DNA of 64,000 bases from CAVYWD01 sp963772225 (GTDB lineage Bacteria; Myxococcota; Myxococcia; Myxococcales; UBA5297): assembly GCA_963772225.1 (NCBI GenBank), contig CAVYWD010000002.1, positions 1,426,001 through 1,490,000 on the forward strand, written 5' to 3'. The notes under the pieces were generated by a model. That model had not been told where the DNA came from. It saw nothing but the letters and a program-made list of their open reading frames with translations, and ran no database searches. Positions 32,627 through 40,973 of the stretch are shown piece after piece (the stretch's first letter is position 1; every line of letters starts with the position of its first letter). The position numbers were made by a program, and so were the translations under genes.

Positions 32627-34042
32627 TCAGGTCGCGAGCGCGGCGAGCACCCGGCGGACGATCTCCTCGAGCGGCGTGCCCTTCCGAAGGGCCTCGCACA
32701 CCCGGCCGCGCTCCCGGAGCCGCTCCAGCTCCTGCGGCGGTGCGGCGGACAGGATGATGACCTTCAGGCTCACCTCGTTGCTGACCGCCCGCATGCGTTC
32801 GATGAGGCTGTCGGCGTCGAGGTCGGGCATCTGCAGGTCCAAGAGCACGGCGTCGAAGTCGAAGAGGTGGCGCGAGAGGATCTGCAGGGCCTCGATGCCG
32901 TCGCCAGCGCCCTGGGCGTCCACGTCTTGCCCGGCGAGCGCCTCCCCCAAGACCTCGCGGAAGAACCGGTCGTCGTCGACCACCAGCACCCGCGGCCTCC
33001 TCACCGGCAGGCGCTGGAGGAAGCCCTCGATCTGCTCGGCGAACACCCGGTCCTCGGGCGAGAAGGCGATGCCCACGCCCGCCACGGCGCCGCGGGCGCG
33101 CGCCTCGTCGGCGTCGACGCGGTGGACGACCTGGGCCTCGGTCCTCGCCTTCGCGCCGTCGGGCAGCTCGAGCGCGATCCGGACCTTGAGGTGCAGCGGC
33201 GGCGGGTTCTCCGACCGCACGAACAGACCGCCGCGGGAGATGTTCGAGGCGTACAGGCCAGAGAGCTGCGGGTGGCCCTCGAAGACCACCTCCAGGCAGC
33301 TGGCGAAGCGCGGGTTGCGCCGGCGCCGCTGCTCGTCGCCGCCCAGCTTCTTCCCCTGGAGGGCGCGGGCCGAGTGGCGGGCGAGGAAGTGCATCAGCCC
33401 CTCGGTCGGCGAGAGGAGCGCCCAGAAGCCCGGCTCGTTCTCCTCGTTGACGCCCGCCTCGAGGGCGCAGGCGCTTGCCTCGAGAGGGCCAACGCCGGGG
33501 GCCCGGAGCGCCACCGTGAGGAACGCGCCCTCGGCCGGGGGCTGCCGGGAGGGGATGAAGAGCGAGCCTTCGGCCACGCAGCGCGCCCAGGCCGCGGCGA
33601 TGGCGTCAGCGCTCTGGAACCGGAGCTCGATGGACGCGCCCGCCTGGGCGAGCCCCATGCGAGCGCGGAAGGCCTCGAGGTCGCGGTCGATCTCCGGGCC
33701 GACGTCCACCTTCACATCGCAGCCCCCCAAGCGCTCGGCGTAGAAGGCGCGGCGCTCCGGATCGGCGAGGAGCTTGGGGTCGATGAGCGCGCCCCGGATT
33801 CGCCCCGCCTCCCGCGCGAGCTTGTGGCGCAGCTCCGCCGACTCGGACGCCGCCGGATAGCGCAGGAGCACCAGCACCTCCCCGGCGCCGGTACGGCCGA
33901 AGACCTCGACGGCCGGCGGCCGCTTCTCGTCGCGCTGGCGCAGCTCGCTCAGGGCGCGGGTCAGGGCGGAGAAGTCGACCTCGGCGCTGATGACGATGGC
34001 GAAGTCGCAGAGGGCCGCGGATTCCTCGGTCATGCGGCTCAT
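32627..34042 (-). CDS. PilZ-domain protein with C-terminal receiver domain
   Basis: A 471-residue cytosolic signalling protein. The N-terminal about 220 residues include a divergent PilZ-like half (GSLFIPSRQPPAEGAFLTVA). A second PilZ unit (about 225-345) has RRNPRFASCLEV and NISRGGLFVRSENPPPLHLK, close to the myxobacterial PilZ paralogue family; the RxxxR cyclic-di-GMP motif is only partly kept. Residues 350-471 form a CheY-like receiver with VVDDD and phospho-acceptor Asp402 in LLDLQMPD and Lys454 in LRKGTP. It likely integrates phosphorylation with c-di-GMP or motility control. Divergent from the LytTR gene at 34123. Confidence 0.8.
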   Translation of the reverse strand: MSRMTEESAALCDFAIVISAEVDFSALTRALSELRQRDEKRPPAVEVFGRTGAGEVLVLLRYPAASESAELRHKLAREAGRIRGALIDPKLLADPERRAFYAERLGGCDVKVDVGPEIDRDLEAFRARMGLAQAGASIELRFQSADAIAAAWARCVAEGSLFIPSRQPPAEGAFLTVALRAPGVGPLEASACALEAGVNEENEPGFWALLSPTEGLMHFLARHSARALQGKKLGGDEQRRRRNPRFASCLEVVFEGHPQLSGLYASNISRGGLFVRSENPPPLHLKVRIALELPDGAKARTEAQVVHRVDADEARARGAVAGVGIAFSPEDRVFAEQIEGFLQRLPVRRPRVLVVDDDRFFREVLGEALAGQDVDAQGAGDGIEALQILSRHLFDFDAVLLDLQMPDLDADSLIERMRAVSNEVSLKVIILSAAPPQELERLRERGRVCEALRKGTPLEEIVRRVLAALAT

Positions 34043-34122
34043 CGTACGACGGCCGAGACGCGGAACGGGAGAGCCCCGCCCCCAGCCAAGCTCCGCGGCC
34101 GCGGAGGCGTTCGTGACCCAGG

Positions 34123-34557
34123 ATGAAATCGAGCCGGGGAGAGCGCGCCCTCGCGCGGGCCAAGGAGGCGGCCAGGGCCGAGCGGGGCGCCCCGGAAGGC
34201 TTTGCGGCCCCGCGCTTCCTCGAGCGCCTCACCCTTCCCGTCCGCGACGGCGTGGAGGTCGTGGCCGCTTCGGCCATCGACTGGGTGGGAGCACAGGACT
34301 ACTACTCCGAAGTCCACGTCGGCGGGCGCGGCTACCTGTTGCGCAAGTCGCTGCGCCGCCTGGAGCAGGAGCTCGACCCGCGCGCCTTCGCGCGCATCCA
34401 CCGCTCGGCGCTGGTCAACGTCGCGCGCATCCGCAGCCTCGAGAACGCGAGCCACGGCGAGCGCGACCTCTTGCTCTCCGACGGCTCCGACGGCACAAGG
34501 CTGCGCGTGTCCCGCCTCTACCGCGACCGGCTGATGGACCTTCTCGGAAGAAGTTGA
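34123..34557 (+). CDS. stand-alone LytTR DNA-binding regulator
   Basis: A 144-residue protein whose residues 38-140 are a LytTR DNA-binding domain: AIDWVGAQDYYSEVHVGGRG, LLRKSLRRLEQEL, FARIHRSALVNVARI. The usual N-terminal receiver is absent; instead there is a 35-residue basic leader. It starts 80 bp from the divergent PilZ-receiver gene, which could supply the phospho-signal in trans (inference). Confidence 0.85.
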   Translation: MKSSRGERALARAKEAARAERGAPEGFAAPRFLERLTLPVRDGVEVVAASAIDWVGAQDYYSEVHVGGRGYLLRKSLRRLEQELDPRAFARIHRSALVNVARIRSLENASHGERDLLLSDGSDGTRLRVSRLYRDRLMDLLGRS

Positions 34558-34723
34558 ATCCACTGGGAGGCGTGCGGACCGGCGTTCACCCTGAGTGATG
34601 ACCGCGTTTCTCGGCTCTCGGCCTGAGCCGAGAAGGCGGGCGACGCTCGCCGGGTCTGGCCGCCCTCTGCCAGCGGGGAAGCCGCTGGGGGCCCCGCGGC
34701 TCGGCGGCGGCCCGGCGGCTCAC

Positions 34724-35038
34724 TCAGCGCCCCGCAGCGCCGACGGCCTTGCTGAGGTGCACGTAGTCGTGGAGGTCGCTGAGCATGAAGTGGCGGTTCT
34801 TCGGATCGGCCATGTGCGCGACCGCGGCGGCGTTGCCGCTCACCCACTGCGACGCCGTTCTCCTAAACTCCTGCGGCATGGCGAGATTGAAGGCCGAGAC
34901 CTGCACCAGGAGCTGGCACATCTGCTCGAACAGCAGGCGGTAGCGCTCGTCTTCCCGGTCCAGGTAGACGTCGCCGAAGTCGCGCCCATAGCGCGCGAAC
35001 AGGCTCAGGTAGTTGTCGGCGTCGGGGTGCAGGTCCAT
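34724..35038 (-). CDS. hypothetical helical protein
   Basis: A 104-residue protein from ATG 35038: MDLHPDADNYLSLFARYGRD, then YLDREDERYRLLFEQMCQLL and FMLSDLHDYVHLSKAVG. The composition is strongly protein-like, in contrast to the sequence upstream. An in-frame ATG at about 35080 (MIRARGTILAAAEP) is an alternative start. I do not recognise a family. The region 34558-34723 after the LytTR gene holds nothing clear. Confidence 0.5.
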   Translation of the reverse strand: MDLHPDADNYLSLFARYGRDFGDVYLDREDERYRLLFEQMCQLLVQVSAFNLAMPQEFRRTASQWVSGNAAAVAHMADPKNRHFMLSDLHDYVHLSKAVGAAGR

Positions 35039-35482
35039 CGGCTCGGCTGCGGCGAGGATCGTTCCTCGAGCGCGGATCATTATCCGGGGCCGCGCCCGGG
35101 CACCAGGCGGTTTTCGGCCATCGGGGAGACCGCCAGGCAACGGGCGCGGGCGCACGCGGCGCGTGAAATGGGACGAAAGAACGCTGTCGCTGGACGGCCC
35201 GCCGCGCTCCGCCTCGAGAGTCGACCGACGCAAACCCCAGTCGCCGCGACCCGCCACCATGCCGTGGGATAGACTCGCGCCCCCGTCCGGTTCCATCGGC
35301 GTCGAGCGAGCCTCGGCGCCGATGTCCGGCCCGGGGACGGGGAGCTGCCTCGAATCGACGGTCGCCCACGGAGGGAGGGGGACGTGAATCGACAATCCAC
35401 TGGAAGTATGGGCGTTGGGAGGCGGCGCGCGCCGCACTCGAGGAAGGCGAAAACCGGCTCAGAGTCGCTCCCGCGCAGAGTG
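35039..35482. other. intergenic region, no gene seen
   Basis: About 440 bp between two divergent genes. Open frames here are Arg/Pro/Ser-rich and show no family signal. It may contain the promoter of the nuclease gene at 35483. Confidence 0.35.
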
Positions 35483-36601
35483 ATGGGGCGCTCTCGCGAA
35501 GGCGCGGCATTCCCGGTCGCTCCCCTTCGCTCGCAGCTTCCCAACGACTATTCGCGATTCTTGGCGAGTCTGAAGACCCGCATCGAGCGCGAGCGCGTTC
35601 GCGTCGTCACCGCCGCGAATGCCGCGATGGTCCTGCTCTACTGGGACCTCGGGAAGGCGATCCTCGACCGCCAAGCGGAGCAGGGTTGGGGGGCGCGGGT
35701 CATCGACCGGCTCGCGAAGGACCTGAGCGACGCCTACCCTGACATGAGGGGGCTCTCGCCGCGAAACCTAAAGTATATGCGCGCCTTCGCAGTGGCCTGG
35801 CCGGACCGCTCAATTGTGCAAGGGCCGCTTGCACAAATCACCTGGTACCAGAACCTCACTCTTCTCGAGCGACTCCGCGACGCCCAGGCTCGCCTTTGGT
35901 ACGCCCGAGCCGCGGCTCAGCACGGCTGGTCGCGCGACGTCCTGGCCGTGCAAATCGCCAAGCGCGCCCACGCGCGGCACGGCAAGACGGTGAACAACTT
36001 CCGGCAGACCCTGCCTCCCGCCGACTCGGACCTGGCGGTCCAGGTGTTCAAGGACCCCTACCTGTTCGACTTCCTCGGGACGGCCGACCCGCGCCGGGAA
36101 CGCGAGGTCGAACAGGCGCTGGTCGACCACGTCCAGCGGTTTCTGCTCGAGCTGGGGACGGGCTTTGCGTTCGTCGGACGGCAGGTCCCGCTCGAGGTCG
36201 GTGATCGCGACTTTCCCATCGACCTGCTCTTCTACCACCTCAAGCTGCGCGCCTACGTCGTCGTCGAGCTGAAGGCCGTGCCGTTCGAGCCGGCGTTCGT
36301 GGGGCAGCTGAACCTCTACCTCTCGGCGGCGGACGACCTCCTGCGCCACCCCGACGACAAGCCCACCATCGGCCTGCTCCTCTGCCGGTCGAGGAACAAG
36401 CTCGTCGTCGAATACGCCCTGCGCGGCGTGGAGAAGCCCATCGGCGTCGCGCAGTGGGAGACGACGATCGTCGGGCGGCTGCCCGAGGAGCTCGAGGGCT
36501 GCCTGCCCACGGTCGAGGAGCTCGAGGCGGAGTTGGGGACAAACCGGAGGGGGTGCGGCTTGTGCTCCCGGCCGTGCGAGCCCAAGCACTGCCCCGCGTA
36601 G
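35483..36601 (+). CDS. PDDEXK nuclease-domain protein (DUF1016/YhcG-type)
   Basis: A 372-residue protein started at ATG 35483 (MGRSREGAAF); the longer frame adds Arg-rich filler. The N-terminal DUF1016 part has NAAMVLLYWDLGKAILDRQA, GWGARVIDRLAKDLSDAYPD and MRGLSPRNLKYMRAFA. The C-terminal nuclease has a PD-(D/E)xK core: FPIDLLFYHLKLRAYVVVEL followed by KAVPFEPAFVGQLNLYLSA, giving Asp, Glu and Lys. Family proteins assist restriction systems or retrotransposons. The final 20 residues (TNRRGCGLCSRPCEPKHCPA) are unlike the family and overlap a deacetylase remnant, so the native stop has probably been lost at a junction. Confidence 0.85.
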   Translation: MGRSREGAAFPVAPLRSQLPNDYSRFLASLKTRIERERVRVVTAANAAMVLLYWDLGKAILDRQAEQGWGARVIDRLAKDLSDAYPDMRGLSPRNLKYMRAFAVAWPDRSIVQGPLAQITWYQNLTLLERLRDAQARLWYARAAAQHGWSRDVLAVQIAKRAHARHGKTVNNFRQTLPPADSDLAVQVFKDPYLFDFLGTADPRREREVEQALVDHVQRFLLELGTGFAFVGRQVPLEVGDRDFPIDLLFYHLKLRAYVVVELKAVPFEPAFVGQLNLYLSAADDLLRHPDDKPTIGLLLCRSRNKLVVEYALRGVEKPIGVAQWETTIVGRLPEELEGCLPTVEELEAELGTNRRGCGLCSRPCEPKHCPA

Positions 36602-37211
36602 AGGGCCGCGAGCGCACCCGGCTCGGCCGCCGCGCGCCGGGTGCGCAGGGCGTCGCCCAGCGCGAAGAACACCGCGCTCAGCTTCTGCGATCGCAACCAG
36701 CCCGCGCTCCGGTCGGTCTCGCCGCCCGCCGGCGTCGGGCCGTCGTCGAAGGTCAGGAGGAACCTGCGATCTGCGAGCCGGTCCCCGAGCACTTCCCCGT
36801 CCGAGAGCGGCAGAATCTCGCTGGAAGGCCCAGAAAGAGCGCGGCCAGGCGGACCTGCTCGCGGGCGTAGGCCCGGTAGAACTTCTCGGCGGAAGCAGCC
36901 CAGGCCGGGCGCAGGCGGGCGACGGCCTCGGCGGCCCGGGTCGTTTCCGGTCCCAGCGTCTCCGCTGTGGGCGGCGCGCGGCCGGCGCAAACCGCGTTGC
37001 CCGCCGGGCACCCCGCGAGCGCGAGCCGCAGGTTCTGCAGCAGGTGCGCCACCGTCCGGTCGCGCCACGCGACCACCGAGTCGCGGTGGCTCGCCTTGGG
37101 CCCGAACGCGAGGGTCCCGCCTTGGTACGCGCTCACCGCCAGGGCATCAGCGACCGCGAGCTCGGCCCCATCCAAGGTGCTCGGCCAGATCGAGGCGGGG
37201 ACCGGCGGCAA
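36545..37211 (-). pseudogene. polysaccharide deacetylase-type gene, truncated and frameshifted
   Basis: On the minus strand, frame one gives GAELAVADALAVSAYQGGTL, FRYRAYAREQVRL-like helices and stops being family-like near 36830. A second frame then gives the NodB start ILPLSDGEVLGDRLADRRFL, LTFDDGPTPAGG, KLSAVFFALGDALR and CLGSHGREHKPH, that is, the TFDDGP metal site and the second histidine motif. The remaining NodB domain is missing because the sequence meets the 3' end of the nuclease gene near 36545. It would have been an exported carbohydrate de-N-acetylase. Sequence damage: one frameshift plus loss of the C-terminus. Confidence 0.65.
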
Positions 37212-37616
37212 TCCGCAAGTCCGACTTCATCCCCTTGCCCGTGCCGAACCCCCAGAGCGCAGCCATCGGCGACTTCTTGCTCAATGGACAGCGAGCTCAT
37301 GCCCCTCATCAACCACGCCCCTCATCAACCTGGGCGCGCTCGAATCGCGACGGCGGCCTTTCGACGCGAGCCGAGCGCCCCGTATCCGGGTCCGATTAGG
37401 CGCGGTGGGAACACCGGCGGCGACGCTCTCGCCCACTCGGTTCATCGCGACGCGCACATGAGCTTTCGCTGCGCAATCGCCGCTCAGCCAAACAATGGCG
37501 GCAAGCGAACCTTCGCCTTCAGATCATCCTTGTATTGGCACGACCAGGCCATGGCCATGAAATAGAATTCGCGAAAGCAGGCCCACCCATGATCCGGGCT
37601 CGCAAGGGAGAATTCT
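37212..37616. other. intergenic region, no gene seen
   Basis: About 400 bp of lower coding quality. No family-like frame. The right end contains AAGGGAG before the TTG start of the porin at 37617. Confidence 0.35.
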
Positions 37617-39052
37617 TTGCGCAATTACGCTCTCATCCTCGCCGCCTTGGCGGCGGCGCCCGCCGCGGCTCGCGCCGCCGAGCTCGCGCAAGCACAGCCC
37701 GCCCCGTCCCCATCGCAATCCCAGCCGGCCGGCTCGCCTCCGCGTATCGCCTCGGAGCCGACGCAGCCACCCGCAGCCGCGTCCGCGCAGAACCCCGTGC
37801 AGAGCAAGTGGTCGGCGACGCTCTATGGTTTCGCCGAGCTCGACATCATCGCCGACAGCACCCAGAGCTTCGACGACGTCGCCAGCAGCGCCGCCCTCAA
37901 GAGGCCCGGCACTTGGGGCGCGGACCACGGGCGGGTCATGTTCGGCGTGCGCAACTCGCGCCTGGGGTTCCGGTTCTCGAGCCCCAAGTTCCACGGCGTC
38001 AGCGCCAGCGGCCAGGTGGAGGCGGACTTTCGGGGAAACCAGCCGTCGGACGTCTCCGAAAGCAGCTTTTGGCTCAACCCCGCCTTTCGCATTCGACACG
38101 CGGTGGGCAAGCTCGAGACCCCCGTGGTCGAATCTGCTCGCCGGCCAATATTGGCAGCTCTTCGGATGGCAACCCTATTTTCACCCCAATACGGTGGAGA
38201 CCCAGGGAGTGCCGGGCGAGATCTACCTCGCGAACGCCCCAGCTGCGGCTCTCGAGAAAGCTCGAGTCCCGCACGCTCGGCCTGGAGCTCGCCGCCGCCG
38301 CCTCCCGGCCGGCCCAGCGCGACGCGGCGACGCCCGACGGCTCCGCGGGGCTGCGATTCTTCTTCAAGCCTTGGAAGGGCGTGCACACCGCGGGCTCGAC
38401 CGGCACCAGCGTCGACCCACTCTCCATCGGCGCGTCCGGCATCCTGCGCCGCTTCGAGTTGCCCGACCCGGCGGCGAGCGGCGCGGACGTCGCCCGGCGA
38501 AGCCAGACGGCCGGAGGTTGGGGAATCTCGGCGAACGGGCTCGTCCCGGTCATCCCGGCCACCGAGCAGGACCGCTCGAACGGCCTGACGCTCACCGGTT
38601 CTTGGGTTCGCGGGGCGGGGATCTCCGACCTCTACTCGAGCCTCAACGGCGGAATGAAGGCGCTCGCCCTACCCGCCGGCACCACGTCAATCGATGCCGG
38701 CCTGGTCGCCTACGACGACGCCGGCGTGCTCCGGCCCATCGAGTGGCGGTCGTTCATCGTCGGGGCGCAGTACTACTCCCCCGCGGGCGGGAAGATCTGG
38801 CTGTCCGTGAATTACGCGCAGCTCAACTCCGGCAACATCAACGCGCTCTCGAGGAGCCCGTCGAGCGTCTTCAACGCGAGCTCGCCCGCGGGGGCTTTCA
38901 CTCGGACGCGCTGGGCCGACGGAAACCTGTTCTGGGACGCGACGCCGGCCATGCGCTTCGGTTTCGAGTACGCGTGGACTCAGCAGACCTTCGCCGACGG
39001 CGTCATCGCCCACAACAACCGCTACCAGCTGTCCATCATCTATTTGTTCTGA
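37617..39052 (+). pseudogene. outer-membrane porin, two frameshifts
   Basis: A porin of about 475 residues starting at TTG 37617 with AAGGGAG 6 nt upstream and a signal peptide (NYALILAALAAAPAAARAAE). Family-like stretches run in three frames: first LYGFAELDIIADSTQSFDDV and KLETPVVE; then from about 38128 NLLAGQYWQLFGWQPYFHPN and GVPGEIYLA; then from about 38240 to the stop PQLRLSRKLESRTLGLELAA and the terminal strand NNRYQLSIIYLF, whose last residue Phe is the outer-membrane assembly signal. Two single-base shifts account for it. Probably a beta-barrel solute channel; substrate unknown. Confidence 0.75.
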
Positions 39053-39056
39053 GGAG

Positions 39057-39443
39057 CGCCGCCCCGCCGCTACCCCACCAGCGCCGGCCAGTGGCGCCCC
39101 AGCCAGTTGCGGCGCGACGACTCGCGCGCCCACCGCTCGTCGGACAAGTCCACCCGCCGGGCCTGGGCGAGCAGCGGCGCGAGCTGAGACAGCGCGCCGC
39201 GCGCGAAGTCGGCGCCGTGGACGAGCAGCAGCATCTCGCTTTCCCAATAGGCGCTGGTCACGTCGGCGTTGGCGCTGCCGACGGCGGTGAGGTCCTCGTC
39301 GCGCAAAAGGAGCTTGGCGTGGAGCTGGGGGAAGACGCGGCCCAGCGACAAGTCCCACGGCGCGCGCGCTGGCAGCATGAGCTCGTAGCCCTGCGCGCCG
39401 GCTCGCAGGACCGGGTCGAGGCGGGCGCGGATGAGGTCGTCGG
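39057..39443. repeat. 387-bp direct repeat, left copy (3' end of a phospholipase-D gene)
   Basis: Same strand, same order as 46039-46425, offset 6982 bp, no difference seen by eye and identical translation. On the minus strand it encodes the last 125 or so residues and stop of the protein encoded at 46052-48874, including its second HxKxxxxD motif (QLHAKLLLRDEDL). Here it is a headless fragment, 4 bp after the porin stop. Confidence 0.9.
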
Positions 39444-40289
39444 GCATACAGCGTTCCTTGAGCCGATCCTGCGCGAGGAAGACGTGGAAGCGGCCGCCGC
39501 CCGGCTCGCCGCGCGCTTCTGTCGGCCGAGTTGGGGTAGTTGGCCGGCAATCAGGTCCTCGATCCCTATCCCCGGCGGGCTCAAGGATCGGCTCGAGCCA
39601 TCCTGGTCTCGGGAGGCGCGATGCTGGATTGAGAATGCGAAGGCGAGGCGGGTCAGCGACCACGACCTTGCCACAGCGATTCCTCTGAGATCGCGCCGAG
39701 GCTCTCGATTCACGATGGCCTTCCTGAGCTGTCCTGCGAGATCGGCGGAATCCGTCATGGAACGAATGGACGCGAGCAGGAGCTCATCTTTGTCGAGACG
39801 TGCCCAGTCGAGCTGAAAGCCTGCGTTGAGCGCGAGCGTGCGGACGAACTCGCGCTGTGTTCTCCCGTTGCCCTCGCGCGCGGGGTGCAGCGCATTGATC
39901 TCGCCCATGTGGTGGGCAGCCCGTGCACTGAAGTGCTCTGCGCTTGCGCCACGGAGGTGATGCTCGAGTTCAAGGCAGCGGAACAGCTCCGCGGCTGCTG
40001 ATTCGATGAACTGGCAGGCCGCGAACCGTGCAGCGCCTTTGCTGATGTTTTCTCGTCGAACTTGTCCGGCAAAGGGGTAGATGCCGCGGAACAGAAACTC
40101 GTGGATGGCAAGGTAGTGATCAAAGTCGAAGCGGCCAGGGATTGGATGGAGCTGAAGCTGCGCGAGACGAGCCTGAGTGAGCTTGCGCTCGAACGCCTCG
40201 AGCCTGTCCCGATCCTTGATGTCGCGATCGTTGATGAGGACAGAGGTGCCCGGATAGCAGTAGATGGACTGAGACCATCCCCGGGCCAT
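39258..40289 (-). CDS. Fic-domain AMP-transferase toxin with a chimeric C-terminus
   Basis: Residues 1-200 are a Fic protein: YPGTSVLIN, RLEAFERKLTQARLAQLQL, IYPFAGQVRRENISKG and the active loop HPAREGNGRTQREF (His135 to Arg146). Fic enzymes transfer AMP (or similar) to a target hydroxyl; His135, Glu139, Asn141 and Arg143/146 are kept, but the canonical HPF phenylalanine is alanine. The natural protein should end near LRKAIVNREP (about residue 196). Instead the frame runs on about 145 codons, the last part read out of phase through the 387-bp repeat, so the native end seems lost or unused. Start ATG 40289 is 2 bp after the antitoxin stop: one operon, antitoxin first. Confidence 0.8.
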   Translation of the reverse strand: MARGWSQSIYCYPGTSVLINDRDIKDRDRLEAFERKLTQARLAQLQLHPIPGRFDFDHYLAIHEFLFRGIYPFAGQVRRENISKGAARFAACQFIESAAAELFRCLELEHHLRGASAEHFSARAAHHMGEINALHPAREGNGRTQREFVRTLALNAGFQLDWARLDKDELLLASIRSMTDSADLAGQLRKAIVNREPRRDLRGIAVARSWSLTRLAFAFSIQHRASRDQDGSSRSLSPPGIGIEDLIAGQLPQLGRQKRAASRAAAASTSSSRRIGSRNAVCPTTSSAPASTRSCEPARRATSSCCQRARRGTCRWAASSPSSTPSSFCATRTSPPSAAPTPT

Positions 40290-40291
40290 GC

Positions 40292-40531
40292 TCAGCGCGA
40301 GCGGCGGCGGAGGTTCGCCTCGTCGTCTGCTTGGGCGAGTGCGAGAGTCTCGAACTGCTCCTGCGTGAGCTCACCGCGCAGATAGCGGAAAGTGAGCTCG
40401 TCGTCCTTGGCGGTGCAGATGAAGCCCTCGACCGCCAGCGAAGCGCTCGCTTGCCGGATCGCAGACCGGGCCTCCTCCGTCGACGGACGGTCGACGGCGG
40501 CCTCGCGAACGGTGTCGGTGGCAAGAGCCAT
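40292..40531 (-). CDS. VbhA-type Fic antitoxin
   Basis: A 79-residue partner encoded directly upstream of fic. The helix RQASASLAVEGF contains SLAVEG (Ser31-Gly36), the (S/T)xxxE(G/N) inhibitory motif of class I Fic regulation, in which the Glu (Glu35) blocks productive ATP binding in the toxin. The C-terminal part (FRYLRGELTQEQFETLALAQ) matches the VbhA-like tail pattern of a short helix after a G(E/D)L turn. A GAGGA lies 8-10 nt before the ATG. Toxin plus antitoxin pairing is established for the family; binding here is inferred. Confidence 0.8.
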   Translation of the reverse strand: MALATDTVREAAVDRPSTEEARSAIRQASASLAVEGFICTAKDDELTFRYLRGELTQEQFETLALAQADDEANLRRRSR

Positions 40532-40973
40532 GGGCGTCCTCTTCTACGGCGAGGTACGGGCAAAAGTGTAGTGCTTTTCGTGCTGGAATGCTCGGGTGGC
40601 GGCGGCGCGGCTCCCAGCGGATTCGCAAGGCGAAGCACGCTTTGCCGGAGAACACGCTGCTCTCGCCTCGGGCCTCTCCTCCTCCGGTCCCGTACTGCCC
40701 GCCGGCCTTCTCTCCGGGCTCACAGTCGTCGCTGAGGGCCTCAGAGCCGGCGGGTACGCCTCTTGAGCCCGAGCGGCGGCTGAACCCGGAGCAAGGGATG
40801 TCCCTCGATGGGACGGCAAGCGATTGGACGCGCGGATAGGTGCGGTGACGCCCAACGGCCGCACCCACGCTGGGCGTCTCACAGGATCACTGCCGTTCGT
40901 GGGATTGCTACCGTTCGAAGCGTAGGTTTGTCCGTCGTGCAAGGAGCTGCGTGGAAGGTTCGGGGGAGGCCAC
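40532..40973. other. divergent intergenic region between the Fic pair and the CHAT-TIR gene
   Basis: About 440 bp without a supported gene. Near 40563-40580 the palindrome CAAAAG/CTTTTCG around TGTAGTG lies about 35 bp upstream of the antitoxin ATG and could be an autoregulatory operator. The right end has GGGGGAGG just before GTG 40974. No promoter hexamers are convincing. Confidence 0.4.
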
